Positions 1 to 8,619 of a stretch of DNA of 19,099 nucleotides are shown piece by piece. The notes under the pieces were generated by a model. That model saw only the letters and a program-made list of their open reading frames with translations, was not told the DNA's origin and ran no database searches. The DNA is from Candidatus Curtissbacteria bacterium RIFCSPLOWO2_01_FULL_41_18 (GTDB lineage Bacteria > Patescibacteriota > Microgenomatia > Curtissbacterales > GWA2-41-24). The stretch covers positions 1 to 19,099 of the forward strand of contig MFBQ01000014.1 of assembly GCA_001776475.1 (NCBI GenBank). The letters are read 5' to 3'. Position numbers and translations under genes: made by a program. The number at the start of each line of letters is the position of its first letter. Within the stretch, counting starts at the first letter, position 1.

Positions 1-1
1 A

Positions 2-424
2 AGATTTGCGTCTTTTGACAATGACCAGAAAGCCAAAGAATTCACCTTTAGGGCTATACCCTTTCCGCTCATATTTATACTTGGTCTTACAATTTTATTT
101 TTTATATCCCGGCCAATTGTGACGTTAGTGTTTGGCGAAGAGTATATTCAGGCCACTGAAGTCTTGCAGGTTTTGTCCATTGGTTTTATTTTCTTTTTTG
201 CCTCGACAATCCCCAGTTCAATAATTCTTTATTATTTTGGTAAACCGAAAATCTCGTTCGTTATTACATTAATTAGATATGTCTCATTTGTCGTTTTGCT
301 TGCACTACTGGTTCCTCTCTACAACGCTAAGGGCGGAGCTTTTGCGTTTTCAGTGAGCGAATTTTTCGCTTTTCTTTTGATGGGTGGGTATGTATTTATA
401 AAATTCAGTAAAAATGACCACTAA
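2..424 (+). CDS. Wzx/MATE-fold polysaccharide flippase, C-terminal part
   Basis: Partial gene: the frame is open from the left window edge, so only about the last 140 residues are seen. It contains several hydrophobic segments, starting with IPFPLIFILGLTILFF and ending in a strongly hydrophobic stretch before YVFIKFSKNDH. The phrase P-V-T-L-V-F-G-E-E-Y followed by A-T-E-V-L-Q-V-L is typical of the MOP/MATE-superfamily oligosaccharide flippases (Wzx, RfbX), which move undecaprenyl-linked glycans across the cytoplasmic membrane. It overlaps the next gene by 11 bases. Being first in a run of glycosyltransferases supports export of the product as a lipid-linked oligosaccharide. The family is fairly certain; the substrate cannot be read from the sequence. 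Confidence 0.8.
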   Translation, partial: RFASFDNDQKAKEFTFRAIPFPLIFILGLTILFFISRPIVTLVFGEEYIQATEVLQVLSIGFIFFFASTIPSSIILYYFGKPKISFVITLIRYVSFVVLLALLVPLYNAKGGAFAFSVSEFFAFLLMGGYVFIKFSKNDH

Positions 425-1142
425 ACTGTCAGTAGTTATTCCATGTTATAACGAGGAAAAACGCTTTCAGAAAGGTTTAAGACACTACTGGTTGTATCTT
501 TCAAAACAAAAATACCCATGGGAACTTATTTTTGTTAATGATGGCTCAAAAGATAACACCTTAAAGCTGATGCAAGCATCTGCAAAAGGTAAATCAAGCG
601 TAAAAGTCATCAGCTACAATAAAAATCATGGGAAAGGCCACGCAATAGTTCAAGGAATAAAGAATGCCAAAGGCAAATATATTTTATTTACTGATTTAGA
701 TCACTCTGTTCCCGTAGATACTATTGAAAGTTTCTTTAAATATTTTGGAAAAGGTTATCAGGTTGTTATTGGCTCAAGGCGAGTTAGGGGAGCTAACATT
801 TTAGTTCATCAGCATCCGTTGCGCGAGCTCTTAGGAAGAGGTTTTACATTTCTGGTGAGATTACTTATTGACTGGAAAATTAAAGATGCGACTTGTGGAT
901 TTAAAGCCTTCGAAAAAAGTGTTGCGGGAAAAATATTTAATAAAATTACCATCTATGATTGGGCTTTTGATGCAGAAATTCTTTTTATTTGTAAGAAACT
1001 TAAAATCCAATTAATTCAGGCTCCGGTAACTTGGAGTGATGTCAGAGGTACTCAAGTTCGTTTACAAAAAGATATTATCCGTTCACTCTTTGGACTCGTT
1101 AAGATTCGCCTAAACGGCCTGCAAGGTGAGTACTCATCATGA
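414..1142 (+). CDS. GT2 glycosyltransferase, polyprenyl/dolichyl-phosphate sugar synthase type
   Basis: A 242-residue GT-A fold enzyme. The nucleotide-binding start is SVVIPCYNEE, followed by VNDGS (D43), the GKGHAIVQGIKNAKGKY helix, and a DxD metal site at D94-L95-D96. Further on are VVIGSRR and the ATCGFKAF segment, which with the Trp-Ala-Phe-Asp-Ala-Glu stretch is characteristic of dolichyl-phosphate beta-glucosyltransferase (Alg5)-like and related polyprenyl-phosphate sugar synthases. The family moves a sugar from a nucleotide donor to a membrane polyprenyl phosphate. No C-terminal membrane helices are seen, unlike GtrB. The ATG lies 11 bases inside the flippase gene and its stop overlaps the next ATG (ATGA). 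I infer that it makes lipid-phosphate sugar donors for the GT-C enzymes nearby. The acceptor and sugar are unknown. Confidence 0.8.
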   Translation: MTTKLSVVIPCYNEEKRFQKGLRHYWLYLSKQKYPWELIFVNDGSKDNTLKLMQASAKGKSSVKVISYNKNHGKGHAIVQGIKNAKGKYILFTDLDHSVPVDTIESFFKYFGKGYQVVIGSRRVRGANILVHQHPLRELLGRGFTFLVRLLIDWKIKDATCGFKAFEKSVAGKIFNKITIYDWAFDAEILFICKKLKIQLIQAPVTWSDVRGTQVRLQKDIIRSLFGLVKIRLNGLQGEYSS

Positions 1143-2530
1143 TTCGTAGCTGGCTTCTGTTACCTTTAATACTTTTGGTACATTTGATACTTCTTATTAA
1201 CACCCGCTTTACTCTTTGGCCGGAAATGGTCGTTTACCCGTATCTTTTAAATAATGGGTTTTTACTCTATCGGGATATAATTAATCCCTATCCGCCGCTT
1301 TTAAGTTACGCTTTAGCAATTTTTGCCAGAATTTTTGGCTATCAACCGTTTCCTTATCAGATCTTGACATGGGGAATAATTTTAATTACTGACCTAGTTA
1401 TATTTATAACTGGCAAAAAAATTTTCAAAAAAAACTCATACGCTTTCATCTCAACATTATTCTTCACAATTCTTTCAATCCCTTTTTCTATCAATGTCCT
1501 ATGGTTTGATCTTATCCAGACACCAATCATTGTTATCGCTTTTTATTATTTTTATAAATTCTTTCTCTACAAAAAACCCAATAAAGCTGTTTTATTCTTT
1601 TCAATTTTCTTCTTGACAATCGCTTTTTTCATCAAGCAACAAGTTTTATGGCTTTTTCTGTGGTTTTTCATTGTTTCGGTTATCAAATTTGGCAAAAAAG
1701 TTAAAAATATTTTTATTGAAAATGCCTATGTTTTGTTGCCATTTGCGGTTTTGTTGATATTGCAAGTTTTATTTTTTTGGCAGAAGAACCTAGTGGAAGA
1801 TTTTCTTTTCTGGGTCTTTTATTTTCCTTTTTTCAAGGCATCAAAAATGCCAGGATATATTCTTTTACCGACTATCCGCCAATTTGCCGTCCTGATTGGC
1901 CTATTTTTGCTATTCACCCCTATTATTAGGAGAAAATTCGAAATCAATTTAATTGTTACTTGCGCCCTCACTTTGATTCTGTTTGCATATCCGAGATTTG
2001 ATTATTTCCATCTAATACCATCAATCGCACTTCTTTCCATAGCGTTTGGTCCTGCTGTTGAGTCTTATTTTAAAAGAGCATTTTTTTTCAAGCCATTAAT
2101 TTTAGCAGCACTTATTTATCTTTCCATTTTTACCGTGCGTTATTTTATTAACAACTGGCAAGCTCAAGTGAGATTTTTTGAACCAGAAATACTAACTGCA
2201 GCCAATTTTTTACGTCAAATAACAAACGAAAATGAACCGGTCTATATTCAAAACGGGCCTGACCAACTATTACCGTTGTCTGGTAGAATCCCAGTTAAGC
2301 CCTGGGCTGACGAATTTCCCTGGTATCTTGAGCTTCAAGGGAAGCAAGAGAAGATAGTTGAAAGTTTAAAAGAACAAAATCCTAGATTTGTGGTCTATAA
2401 ACCATATGATATAGGTGGCCGATACGATTTAGGATCTTATCGACCGGAGAAAATTGCTTATTATCTTGATCAGAATTACCAAAAATCAATTCAAATTTCC
2501 GATAGTCTATGGTTAAAGATAAGAAAGTAA
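1139..2530 (+). CDS. GT-C membrane glycosyltransferase (PMT/GT39-like)
   Basis: 463 residues with many hydrophobic segments. The first extracytoplasmic loop carries W27-P-E29 and then NNGFLLYRDIINPYPPL with D46 and the YPPL motif. This arrangement (acidic residues after helix 1, then Y-R-D and P-Y-P/G-P-L) marks membrane glycosyltransferases of the GT-C superfamily, which use polyprenyl-phosphate sugars on the outer face. About ten membrane segments are followed by a C-terminal soluble part from about residue 345, containing PVYIQNGPDQLLPLSGR. The ATG overlaps the previous stop (ATGA), and AAGGTGA at 1123-1129 is a well-spaced ribosome binding site. The pairing with the GT2 just upstream suggests donor synthesis coupled to donor use. 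The sugar and acceptor are not predictable. Confidence 0.72.
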   Translation: MIRSWLLLPLILLVHLILLINTRFTLWPEMVVYPYLLNNGFLLYRDIINPYPPLLSYALAIFARIFGYQPFPYQILTWGIILITDLVIFITGKKIFKKNSYAFISTLFFTILSIPFSINVLWFDLIQTPIIVIAFYYFYKFFLYKKPNKAVLFFSIFFLTIAFFIKQQVLWLFLWFFIVSVIKFGKKVKNIFIENAYVLLPFAVLLILQVLFFWQKNLVEDFLFWVFYFPFFKASKMPGYILLPTIRQFAVLIGLFLLFTPIIRRKFEINLIVTCALTLILFAYPRFDYFHLIPSIALLSIAFGPAVESYFKRAFFFKPLILAALIYLSIFTVRYFINNWQAQVRFFEPEILTAANFLRQITNENEPVYIQNGPDQLLPLSGRIPVKPWADEFPWYLELQGKQEKIVESLKEQNPRFVVYKPYDIGGRYDLGSYRPEKIAYYLDQNYQKSIQISDSLWLKIRK

Positions 2531-4458
2531 CTGAAAGTTTATTCTTAGTTATTTTAGTAAGTCTCTCTCTAATCTTCTTCGTACCATTTTTTTTAAATCC
2601 GCATCTTTTAACCATAAAGGATAATGATCTTGGGAGAACTTACATACCACTATTTACTTTTATCCGAGAATCATTCTATTCATATAAAAGTCTACCGCTT
2701 TGGCGGCCAGATCAATTGATGGGTGAACCATTTATAGGCAATCCACTTTCCTCACTTTTGTATCCAGCAAATATCCTTTTTTTAATATTCCCCGTGAATT
2801 TTGCTTCAGTTTTTTTCTATTTTTGCCACTTTTCTCTTGCTGCAATTTTCACCTACTTTCTTGCCCGTTCTTTTAACTTTTCTAAACCATCTTCTTTTGC
2901 TGCAGCAATTTTCTATACTTTCTCAACCAAAATGCTTCTGCACACCTCAGCAGGCCACATTACGATGATTGCAGCCTTTTCATATTTTCCCTTAGTATTT
3001 TTGTCTTTAAGAAAAGTTCTCATCTCACCGATATTCTCTTGGATAGTTATTGGGTCAATGTCCCTAACACTAATGTACGTTTTGTATCCAACAATTTTTT
3101 ATTATAGTGCGATTTTTGTGATTATTTATTGGTTTTACCGTCTTTTGGCGGATTGGTGGCAGAACAAAACTTTTGAGCCACAAAAGACCAAAAAGCAGTT
3201 TCTACATTTAATTTTAATGGCTTTAGTCACCTTCGGGTTATCAGCTATAGTCCTTTTTCCTCAAGCTGAGTTTAGTCCTCTATCAACCAGATCATCTTTA
3301 AGATTAGAAGATGTGGCCCAACCTCTTTGGAATTTAAAAAGATTTTTGATCAGTCTCTTTTTCCCATATATGGATTTTGCTAATCTTGATCATGAATCAT
3401 TTCTTTACCTAGGAATAGTTCCAAGTCTTCTTTTCTTAACCGGCTTTTTAAGATTACCCACTATTAAAAAAGTTTTTTTAATATCCGCAGGTGTCATTAC
3501 TCTACTTTTTGTCGCTGGTCTCTCCACACCAATATTCAAATTAGCTTATGATTTCATACCCTTTCTTAAATACTCGCGTATCACCACCAGACTATGGTTT
3601 ATTGTTGTTTTAATAGTTGCCCTAATTGCTGCTTATGGTCTCGAAAAAATAAAAAGAAAATCACTTATCTATCTCGTACTTATTGTTTCTTTGATTGAGT
3701 CATTTTTTATTGGTTACCGAAAAATAATCACTGTGCCAAATCTCTCCTTCAAAAATGAAGCCTTATATCAATATCTTGACAGTGATCAGGATATTTTTAG
3801 AGTTTATTGCACCTCTTATTGTTTTAATCCTCAGCTGATATCAAAATACAAAATTCAGACTCTTCATGGGGAAACACCGATTCAAGGTGCCGATTTTATT
3901 GAATTTTTAGCGCGAGCTGGCAATTACCAATTTGACAAATTTGCCGTTATTTTTCCTCCGTACCAAGTTTGGCAAAAGGCCAATCCACCCCAACCAAATG
4001 CTTATCTTCTGGGACTTACCAATGTCAAATACGTTGCCTCAACCTATGAAATTAAGGGTGAAAATCTTCTGTTTCTTGATAAGTTCCAAGAAATTTACCT
4101 TTATCTGAACAAAAAGTATCGACCACGAGTTTATTTTGAAAATTCCAACGAGCAAGTCAAAATCAAAAAATATTCACCAAATCAGATTGTTATTGAGTTT
4201 GCAAAAGCACCTGTCGTCCAAACCCTTATCTTTTCCGAAAATTTTTATCCTGGCTGGTTTGCTTACGGGGCAAATCAAAAATTCAAGGTTGAAAAACAAG
4301 AACAAATCTTCAGAAAGGTCATCGTTCCAGCAGGTACTTCTGTCCTTGAATTAAAATATCAGCCAGAGAGTCTTACCTTTGGCAAAACAATTACCATCGC
4401 TACAGTCATCGCTTTAATTTTATGGTATATTCACAAACGTCAGCCAATCACAAGGTAA
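2509..4458 (+). CDS. YfhO-like large membrane protein, probable GT-C-fold glycosyltransferase
   Basis: 649 residues: an N-terminal helix, then a long first loop with D40-L-G-R-T-Y-I-P, W65, M-G-E-P, and N78-P79 leading to Y85-P86-A-N. That pattern is typical of the YfhO family (B. subtilis YfhO is implicated in lipoteichoic acid glycosylation). About twelve membrane segments follow, and from about residue 415 there is a soluble domain with a late FSENFYPGWFAYGANQK segment, also usual for YfhO-type C-termini, before a last helix and a basic tail. The ATG lies 22 bases inside the upstream GT-C gene and no clear ribosome binding site precedes it, so translational coupling is likely. A short gap with a hairpin follows. 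The family is recognised; enzymatic activity is inferred from homologues. Confidence 0.72.
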   Translation: MVKDKKVTESLFLVILVSLSLIFFVPFFLNPHLLTIKDNDLGRTYIPLFTFIRESFYSYKSLPLWRPDQLMGEPFIGNPLSSLLYPANILFLIFPVNFASVFFYFCHFSLAAIFTYFLARSFNFSKPSSFAAAIFYTFSTKMLLHTSAGHITMIAAFSYFPLVFLSLRKVLISPIFSWIVIGSMSLTLMYVLYPTIFYYSAIFVIIYWFYRLLADWWQNKTFEPQKTKKQFLHLILMALVTFGLSAIVLFPQAEFSPLSTRSSLRLEDVAQPLWNLKRFLISLFFPYMDFANLDHESFLYLGIVPSLLFLTGFLRLPTIKKVFLISAGVITLLFVAGLSTPIFKLAYDFIPFLKYSRITTRLWFIVVLIVALIAAYGLEKIKRKSLIYLVLIVSLIESFFIGYRKIITVPNLSFKNEALYQYLDSDQDIFRVYCTSYCFNPQLISKYKIQTLHGETPIQGADFIEFLARAGNYQFDKFAVIFPPYQVWQKANPPQPNAYLLGLTNVKYVASTYEIKGENLLFLDKFQEIYLYLNKKYRPRVYFENSNEQVKIKKYSPNQIVIEFAKAPVVQTLIFSENFYPGWFAYGANQKFKVEKQEQIFRKVIVPAGTSVLELKYQPESLTFGKTITIATVIALILWYIHKRQPITR

Positions 4459-4468
4459 AAATCACGGG

Positions 4469-4494
4469 ATCCCCAAAGCGAAAAGCTTTAGGAT
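4469..4494 (+). repeat. Intergenic hairpin
   Basis: This sits in the only gap longer than 25 bases in the window (4459-4502). ATCC (4469-4472) pairs with GGAT (4491-4494), and AAAGC (4475-4479) pairs with GCTTT (4485-4489) around a GAAAA loop. A two-by-one internal loop separates the two stems. The palindrome GGGATCCC (4466-4473) overlaps its left side. No T-tract follows, so it is not an intrinsic terminator. It could be an RNA processing or stabilising structure, or a remnant of a small palindromic repeat. Confidence 0.45.
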
Positions 4495-4502
4495 GATTAA
4501 AA

Positions 4503-5579
4503 ATGGCCAAAATCGCAATTTTAAGCTTTTATTCCGGCATTGTTGAACGTGGTGTTGAAACATTCGCTCACGAAATCGCAAAGAGACTGTTAAAAAAGCA
4601 TAAAATAACCGTATTTCAGGCAGGGCCTATCAAACACTATCCCCAAATTAGGGTCTATCAAATCAAAGCATCGGCATGTATTCCCAGACCATCGCAGTCG
4701 TTTTTGGCTAAGGCCTATTTAGACTTCCAGTCACTAAAGATATTTATTTTCACAGTTAAGGTCATCCCCAAAATTGTCGCAGGCAAATACGACCTGATCA
4801 TCCCTTTAAACGGAGGTTGGCAAACAGCAATTGTCAGAATTATTACAAAGATCACAAACAGTAAAATGTTAATTTCTGGTCACGCCGGCATTGGTTCCGA
4901 CGATGCAGTCAACTTATTTTTCCGTCCGGATGTATTTGTGGCCCTAACGTCTGCCCAGGCTTCTTGGGCAGAAAGGCTTGCACCTGAAGTCAGAACTGAA
5001 TTTATCCCTAATGGTGTTGATCTTGCCTTATTTCATTCCAAGATAGAACCTAAAAAATTATCTTTAAAAAAACCAATCGTTGTTTGTGTCTCTGCGCTAG
5101 ACCCTTATAAGAGGGTCGATTTAACAATCAAGGCAGTCGCTAAAACGAGAAATTTAAGTCTTTTAATTTTAGGAGATGGACAGTTAAGAGGGTATTTAGA
5201 CTCTTTAGGTAAAAGACTTCTAGGAGCAAGATATTTACGCCTAAATCCCGCGTATCATCAAATGCCTGCTTATTATCGGACTGGATCGGTGTTTACCTTA
5301 GCCTCTAAAACCGAGGCATTTGGTATTTCATATGTTGAGGCTATGGCTTGCAATTTGCCTGTAATCACCACCAATGATGCATCCCGTGCCGAAATTATCC
5401 AAGATGCGGGAATTCTTACCAACCCGGAAAATATCGAGCAGTATGCCAGAGATCTTTTAATTGCCACAAAGTCTGATTATCGAAATGTTCCTTATAATCA
5501 AGCGCTCAAATTTAGCTGGAATAAGATAGCAGAGAAATATTCCGATTTAATTGCAGAGATAACCCAAAAGCACAGATGA
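4503..5579 (+). CDS. GT4 family glycosyltransferase
   Basis: 358 residues with the GT-B fold. The N-terminal Rossmann half starts MAKIAILSF and has the glycine-containing donor loop E15-R-G-V-E-T-F. The linker IPNGVDLALFH is the usual GT4 hinge. The C-terminal half has the E-x7-E motif (E271 in TEAFGISYVEAM, second Glu E279) and ends with a Trp-containing crossover helix (KFSWNKIAEKYSDLI). GT4 enzymes are retaining and transfer sugars from nucleotide donors at the cytoplasmic membrane face. The start is the first ATG after the hairpin gap, with a weak AGGA eight bases upstream. It ends in an ATGA overlap with the next GT2. The donor sugar is not predictable. Confidence 0.87.
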   Translation: MAKIAILSFYSGIVERGVETFAHEIAKRLLKKHKITVFQAGPIKHYPQIRVYQIKASACIPRPSQSFLAKAYLDFQSLKIFIFTVKVIPKIVAGKYDLIIPLNGGWQTAIVRIITKITNSKMLISGHAGIGSDDAVNLFFRPDVFVALTSAQASWAERLAPEVRTEFIPNGVDLALFHSKIEPKKLSLKKPIVVCVSALDPYKRVDLTIKAVAKTRNLSLLILGDGQLRGYLDSLGKRLLGARYLRLNPAYHQMPAYYRTGSVFTLASKTEAFGISYVEAMACNLPVITTNDASRAEIIQDAGILTNPENIEQYARDLLIATKSDYRNVPYNQALKFSWNKIAEKYSDLIAEITQKHR

Positions 5580-6412
5580 AAAAATTAGTCTCAATAATTA
5601 TCCCCGTATTCAATGAGCAAAAGGTTTTAACAAACTGCCTAGAAAGTTTGAAAAGTCAGAGCTACAAGCCTTTGGAAATAATTGTCGTTGATGACGGGTC
5701 AACCGATAATACTTTGCAAATTACAAAAAAATTTAAAGTTATAGCAATTGTGCAAAACCATAAAGGCCCAGGTCCTGCCAGAAATCTTGGTGCAAAAAAA
5801 GCCAGAGGTGAAATTTTAGTTTTTGTGGACGCCGATATGACTTTTGATAGGAATTTCATCAAAGATTTAACTGCACCGATTTTAAAAGATGAAACAATTG
5901 GCACATTTTCCAGAAATGAGATGAATGCCAATAAAAATAATATTTGGTCACAGTGTTGGAATATTAATAGGGGATGGCCCAAAGACAGGTTGATTCCGCA
6001 AAATTATCCACAAGAAGCACCTGTATTTAGAGCCATCCTAAAAAGTGAATTTGATAAAGTCAATGGATATGATGCAACAGGTGAATATACGGATGATTGG
6101 TCGCTTTCAAAAAAGCTTGGCATCAAATCTGCCGCCGCAAGAGGTGCCGTCTATTATCATTCAAATCCTGCAACACTTAGTGAGGTTTGGATGCAAGCAA
6201 GGTGGATTGGCAAAAACGAGTTCATTGCAGGCACGTTTGCGCGCAAGATCCGTTCACTAATCCGATACAGTTTGCCGATCTCAATATTAATTGGTATTGC
6301 CAAGTCCATTGTAAATTTTAATTATAGTTTTTTAATTTTTAAACTAATTTACGACTTAGGGATCTGGATTTCGGTTGTTAAAGCTTTTTTTGGGGAGGCA
6401 AAATCAAAATGA
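5576..6412 (+). CDS. GT2 family glycosyltransferase
   Basis: 278 residues. SIIIPVFNEQ is followed by VVDDGSTDNT (D39, D40), KGPGPARNLGAKKARGE, and the metal-binding VDAD at D85-A-D87. The acceptor-side acidic motif is YTDDWSL (D173, D174, W175), followed by a QARWIGKN stretch. Two hydrophobic segments near the C-terminus (about 228-272) suggest membrane attachment. This is an inverting-type GT-A enzyme using a nucleotide sugar. It is coupled on both sides by four-base ATGA overlaps, with the GT4 before and the GT-C gene after. Base composition matches its neighbours and the length is normal. The specific product cannot be named. Confidence 0.87.
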   Translation: MKKLVSIIIPVFNEQKVLTNCLESLKSQSYKPLEIIVVDDGSTDNTLQITKKFKVIAIVQNHKGPGPARNLGAKKARGEILVFVDADMTFDRNFIKDLTAPILKDETIGTFSRNEMNANKNNIWSQCWNINRGWPKDRLIPQNYPQEAPVFRAILKSEFDKVNGYDATGEYTDDWSLSKKLGIKSAAARGAVYYHSNPATLSEVWMQARWIGKNEFIAGTFARKIRSLIRYSLPISILIGIAKSIVNFNYSFLIFKLIYDLGIWISVVKAFFGEAKSK

Positions 6413-7842
6413 TTGCGATTATCCTTGTCGTCGCTTTTATTCTTCGCTTAATAAGTCTTACCCAAAGCCTTTGGCTCGATGAAGCTATCAATGTTAATGC
6501 AGCAGCTGGTCTTAGCCTAAAGTCCCTTATCCTAAAATACTCCCTAGGCGATTTTCATCCACCGCTATTCCATGCCATTCTAAGGGGCTGGATTCTTCTT
6601 TTCGGATCATCAGAAGCTGTGGTTAGGATACCTTCCGTAATTTTGGGAACTCTAACAGTTTATATTACATACCTAATTGGCCAAAAACTTTTTGAGGGAA
6701 AAACTGGTTTAATTGCAGCAACTCTTATTGCTACTTCTCCTCTTCACATTTACTACTCTCAAGAAGCTCGAATGTACGCCCTTGCGGCCTTCTTGACAAG
6801 CCTGTCAGCTTATTTTTTTATTTCTATTATAAAAAAAGACAACTTTTATCTTTGGGTTGGTTTTATTGTCGCAACCGCCCTTATGCTCTATACAGACTAC
6901 CTTCCTTATCTGATGTTGCCGGTCTATCTGATGTGTCTTTTGACAATCAGAAAAAAGCTGAGTAAATCAACCGTTAGAGCTTTTATACCGGCATTAATTT
7001 TGATAATAATTTTGCTTATACCTTGGCTAATTATTTTCCCAAAACAGTTAGGCGTTGGTCTTTCTGCAGCAGCTGCTTCTCCGGCTTGGGCAAATGTTGT
7101 TGGTGCACCTAGTGCAAAAAGCCTGGCCCTTGTTTTTGTTAAATTTACTATTGGCCGTATTTCTTACGATAATAAATTTATTTATGCGCTCCTTTTTGCG
7201 CCTGCAGGCATTATTATTGCATTACTCTTTCTAATTTCATTATTTCGTCTATCATTTTCTCGACTTTTCCTCTGGTTTTGGCTATTTGGCTCGATATTTT
7301 TAGCATTTGCGATTGCCTATTTTATACCCATATTTGCTTACTTTAGATTTATTTTTGTTTTACCCGCTTTTTATTTAATCTTGGCCTCAGCCATCAACAC
7401 TCTCAATTGGGTGCTTTTAACCAGAGTGTTTCTAGCATTAGTTTTGATAGTCAACCTGATTTCTTCGACAATTTATCTCACCAGTCCAAAATTTCAGAGA
7501 GAAAATTGGCGTCAGGCAACAGCCTATGTCCATAAAAATTCTACCGAAAAAACTGTAGTTCTTTTTGAATCAAACTATCCACTGGCGCCCTTTGATTACT
7601 ATAATGCGAAAAAAGTTGCCTCCTATGGGGGGCTTAACAGTTTTAATCCCAGCGAAGAGAAAGTGAGAGAAAGAGTGAAAGCCTTTACCAAAAATAAGAA
7701 TAAAGTTTTTCTCTTCCAATACTTATCACAAATAACAGATCCTCAAGGCCTTCTTTTTAAAGAATTGACTAAAGAAGGTTTTGTAACTACAGTAACCAAG
7801 GATTTTGAAGGAGTTGGTTTTGTTTACGAATTTAATAAATAA
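6409..7842 (+). CDS. GT-C membrane glycosyltransferase, PMT/ArnT-like (GT39/GT83 type)
   Basis: 477 residues. After the first helix comes S-L-W-L-D24-E25-A, and then GDFHPPLFH (D48, P51, P52). This Asp-Glu plus HPPL combination is diagnostic of PMT/ArnT-like enzymes, which take sugars from polyprenyl phosphate on the outer membrane face. The SPLHIYYSQEARMYAL segment (about residues 116-130) is another family hallmark. About ten further hydrophobic segments and a short soluble C-terminal domain follow. A strong GGAGG (6394-6398) precedes the ATG by ten bases, and the ATG itself overlaps the upstream stop. This is one of three GT-C enzymes of this broad class in the window and the closest to the family consensus. 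Confidence 0.85.
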   Translation: MIAIILVVAFILRLISLTQSLWLDEAINVNAAAGLSLKSLILKYSLGDFHPPLFHAILRGWILLFGSSEAVVRIPSVILGTLTVYITYLIGQKLFEGKTGLIAATLIATSPLHIYYSQEARMYALAAFLTSLSAYFFISIIKKDNFYLWVGFIVATALMLYTDYLPYLMLPVYLMCLLTIRKKLSKSTVRAFIPALILIIILLIPWLIIFPKQLGVGLSAAAASPAWANVVGAPSAKSLALVFVKFTIGRISYDNKFIYALLFAPAGIIIALLFLISLFRLSFSRLFLWFWLFGSIFLAFAIAYFIPIFAYFRFIFVLPAFYLILASAINTLNWVLLTRVFLALVLIVNLISSTIYLTSPKFQRENWRQATAYVHKNSTEKTVVLFESNYPLAPFDYYNAKKVASYGGLNSFNPSEEKVRERVKAFTKNKNKVFLFQYLSQITDPQGLLFKELTKEGFVTTVTKDFEGVGFVYEFNK

Positions 7843-7866
7843 AAAAAAGACTTGTTCCCTATTAAG

Positions 7867-8619
7867 ATGAAAAAAATTGAGAAAATTGCCAAAACTTTTT
7901 TTGATAAATTTTTTTGGGGACAACACCCTGAAACAGCGCTTCGTTATCTGCCCGTTGTCAAAGAAATTAAAAAAGCAGGTCTTTCCGATTCTAAAATTTT
8001 GGAGATCGGACCAGGTTCTTTAGGAATAATTCCCTACTTAAGACGGGAGATAGACGGTATTGATGTGGATTTTTCCGGGCCGAAGACAAATCTTCTAAAC
8101 AAAATTAGAGGCAAAGCAGATCAACTGCCCTTCAAAAAAAATTCCTATGATGTCTGTATCTCAGTCGATGTTTTAGAGCATTTGCCTTCTCAAAACAGGG
8201 AAAAAGCAATTTACGAAATGCTCAGAGTTGCCAAAAAAATGGCTATAATTGTAGTTCCTACAGGCATTTACTCCGAGCGTCAGGACAAACAAATTAAAAA
8301 AATTTGGAATAAGATGTTTAACAAAGACGATCAGTTTTTAGAAGAACATCTAAAGTACGGTTTGCCTCAACCGGAAGAAATTTTAGTCTACATTGACAAA
8401 TCGGCAAGAAAGCTTAATAAACAAGCTAAAACAAAATCTTATCCCAGTCTTAACTTAACTGTTCGCAATCTTCTGATGCGTACTTGGATTACCAAAAACA
8501 GATTTATCTATTACTTATACCTAAAAGGCTATTTATTACTTCTGCCAATTCTAAGAGTTTGCAACTTCGGAACGACTTATAGGCGTGTTTTTGTGGTAGA
8601 ATTTCTTCCGCACTTATGA
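7867..8619 (+). CDS. SAM-dependent methyltransferase (class I, type 11)
   Basis: 250 residues from the chosen ATG. Motif I is KILEIGPGSLGI (E46, G48, G50) and the acidic end of strand 2 is GIDVD (D66). DQLPFKKNSYDVCISVDVLEHLP (D85, D101, E104, H105) is the typical type-11 segment before strand 4, followed by an IIVVPTG strand. The C-terminal 40 residues are hydrophobic and may touch the membrane. A TTG at 7852 would add five residues (MFPIK), but has no ribosome binding site, so ATG is preferred. A 24-base A-rich spacer precedes it, and its stop overlaps the next ATG. In this context it probably O-methylates a sugar of the glycan; the substrate is unknown. Confidence 0.8.
   Translation: MKKIEKIAKTFFDKFFWGQHPETALRYLPVVKEIKKAGLSDSKILEIGPGSLGIIPYLRREIDGIDVDFSGPKTNLLNKIRGKADQLPFKKNSYDVCISVDVLEHLPSQNREKAIYEMLRVAKKMAIIVVPTGIYSERQDKQIKKIWNKMFNKDDQFLEEHLKYGLPQPEEILVYIDKSARKLNKQAKTKSYPSLNLTVRNLLMRTWITKNRFIYYLYLKGYLLLLPILRVCNFGTTYRRVFVVEFLPHL

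Noticed and set aside
4489..4494. TAGGAT as a -10 box for the GT4 at 4503
   Set aside because: Only four of six matches, no acceptable -35 at the right distance, and the bases are part of the hairpin.
7852..7866. TTG start adding MFPIK to the methyltransferase
   Set aside because: No ribosome binding site precedes it, and the added residues have no visible role; the ATG at 7867 gives a natural N-terminus.
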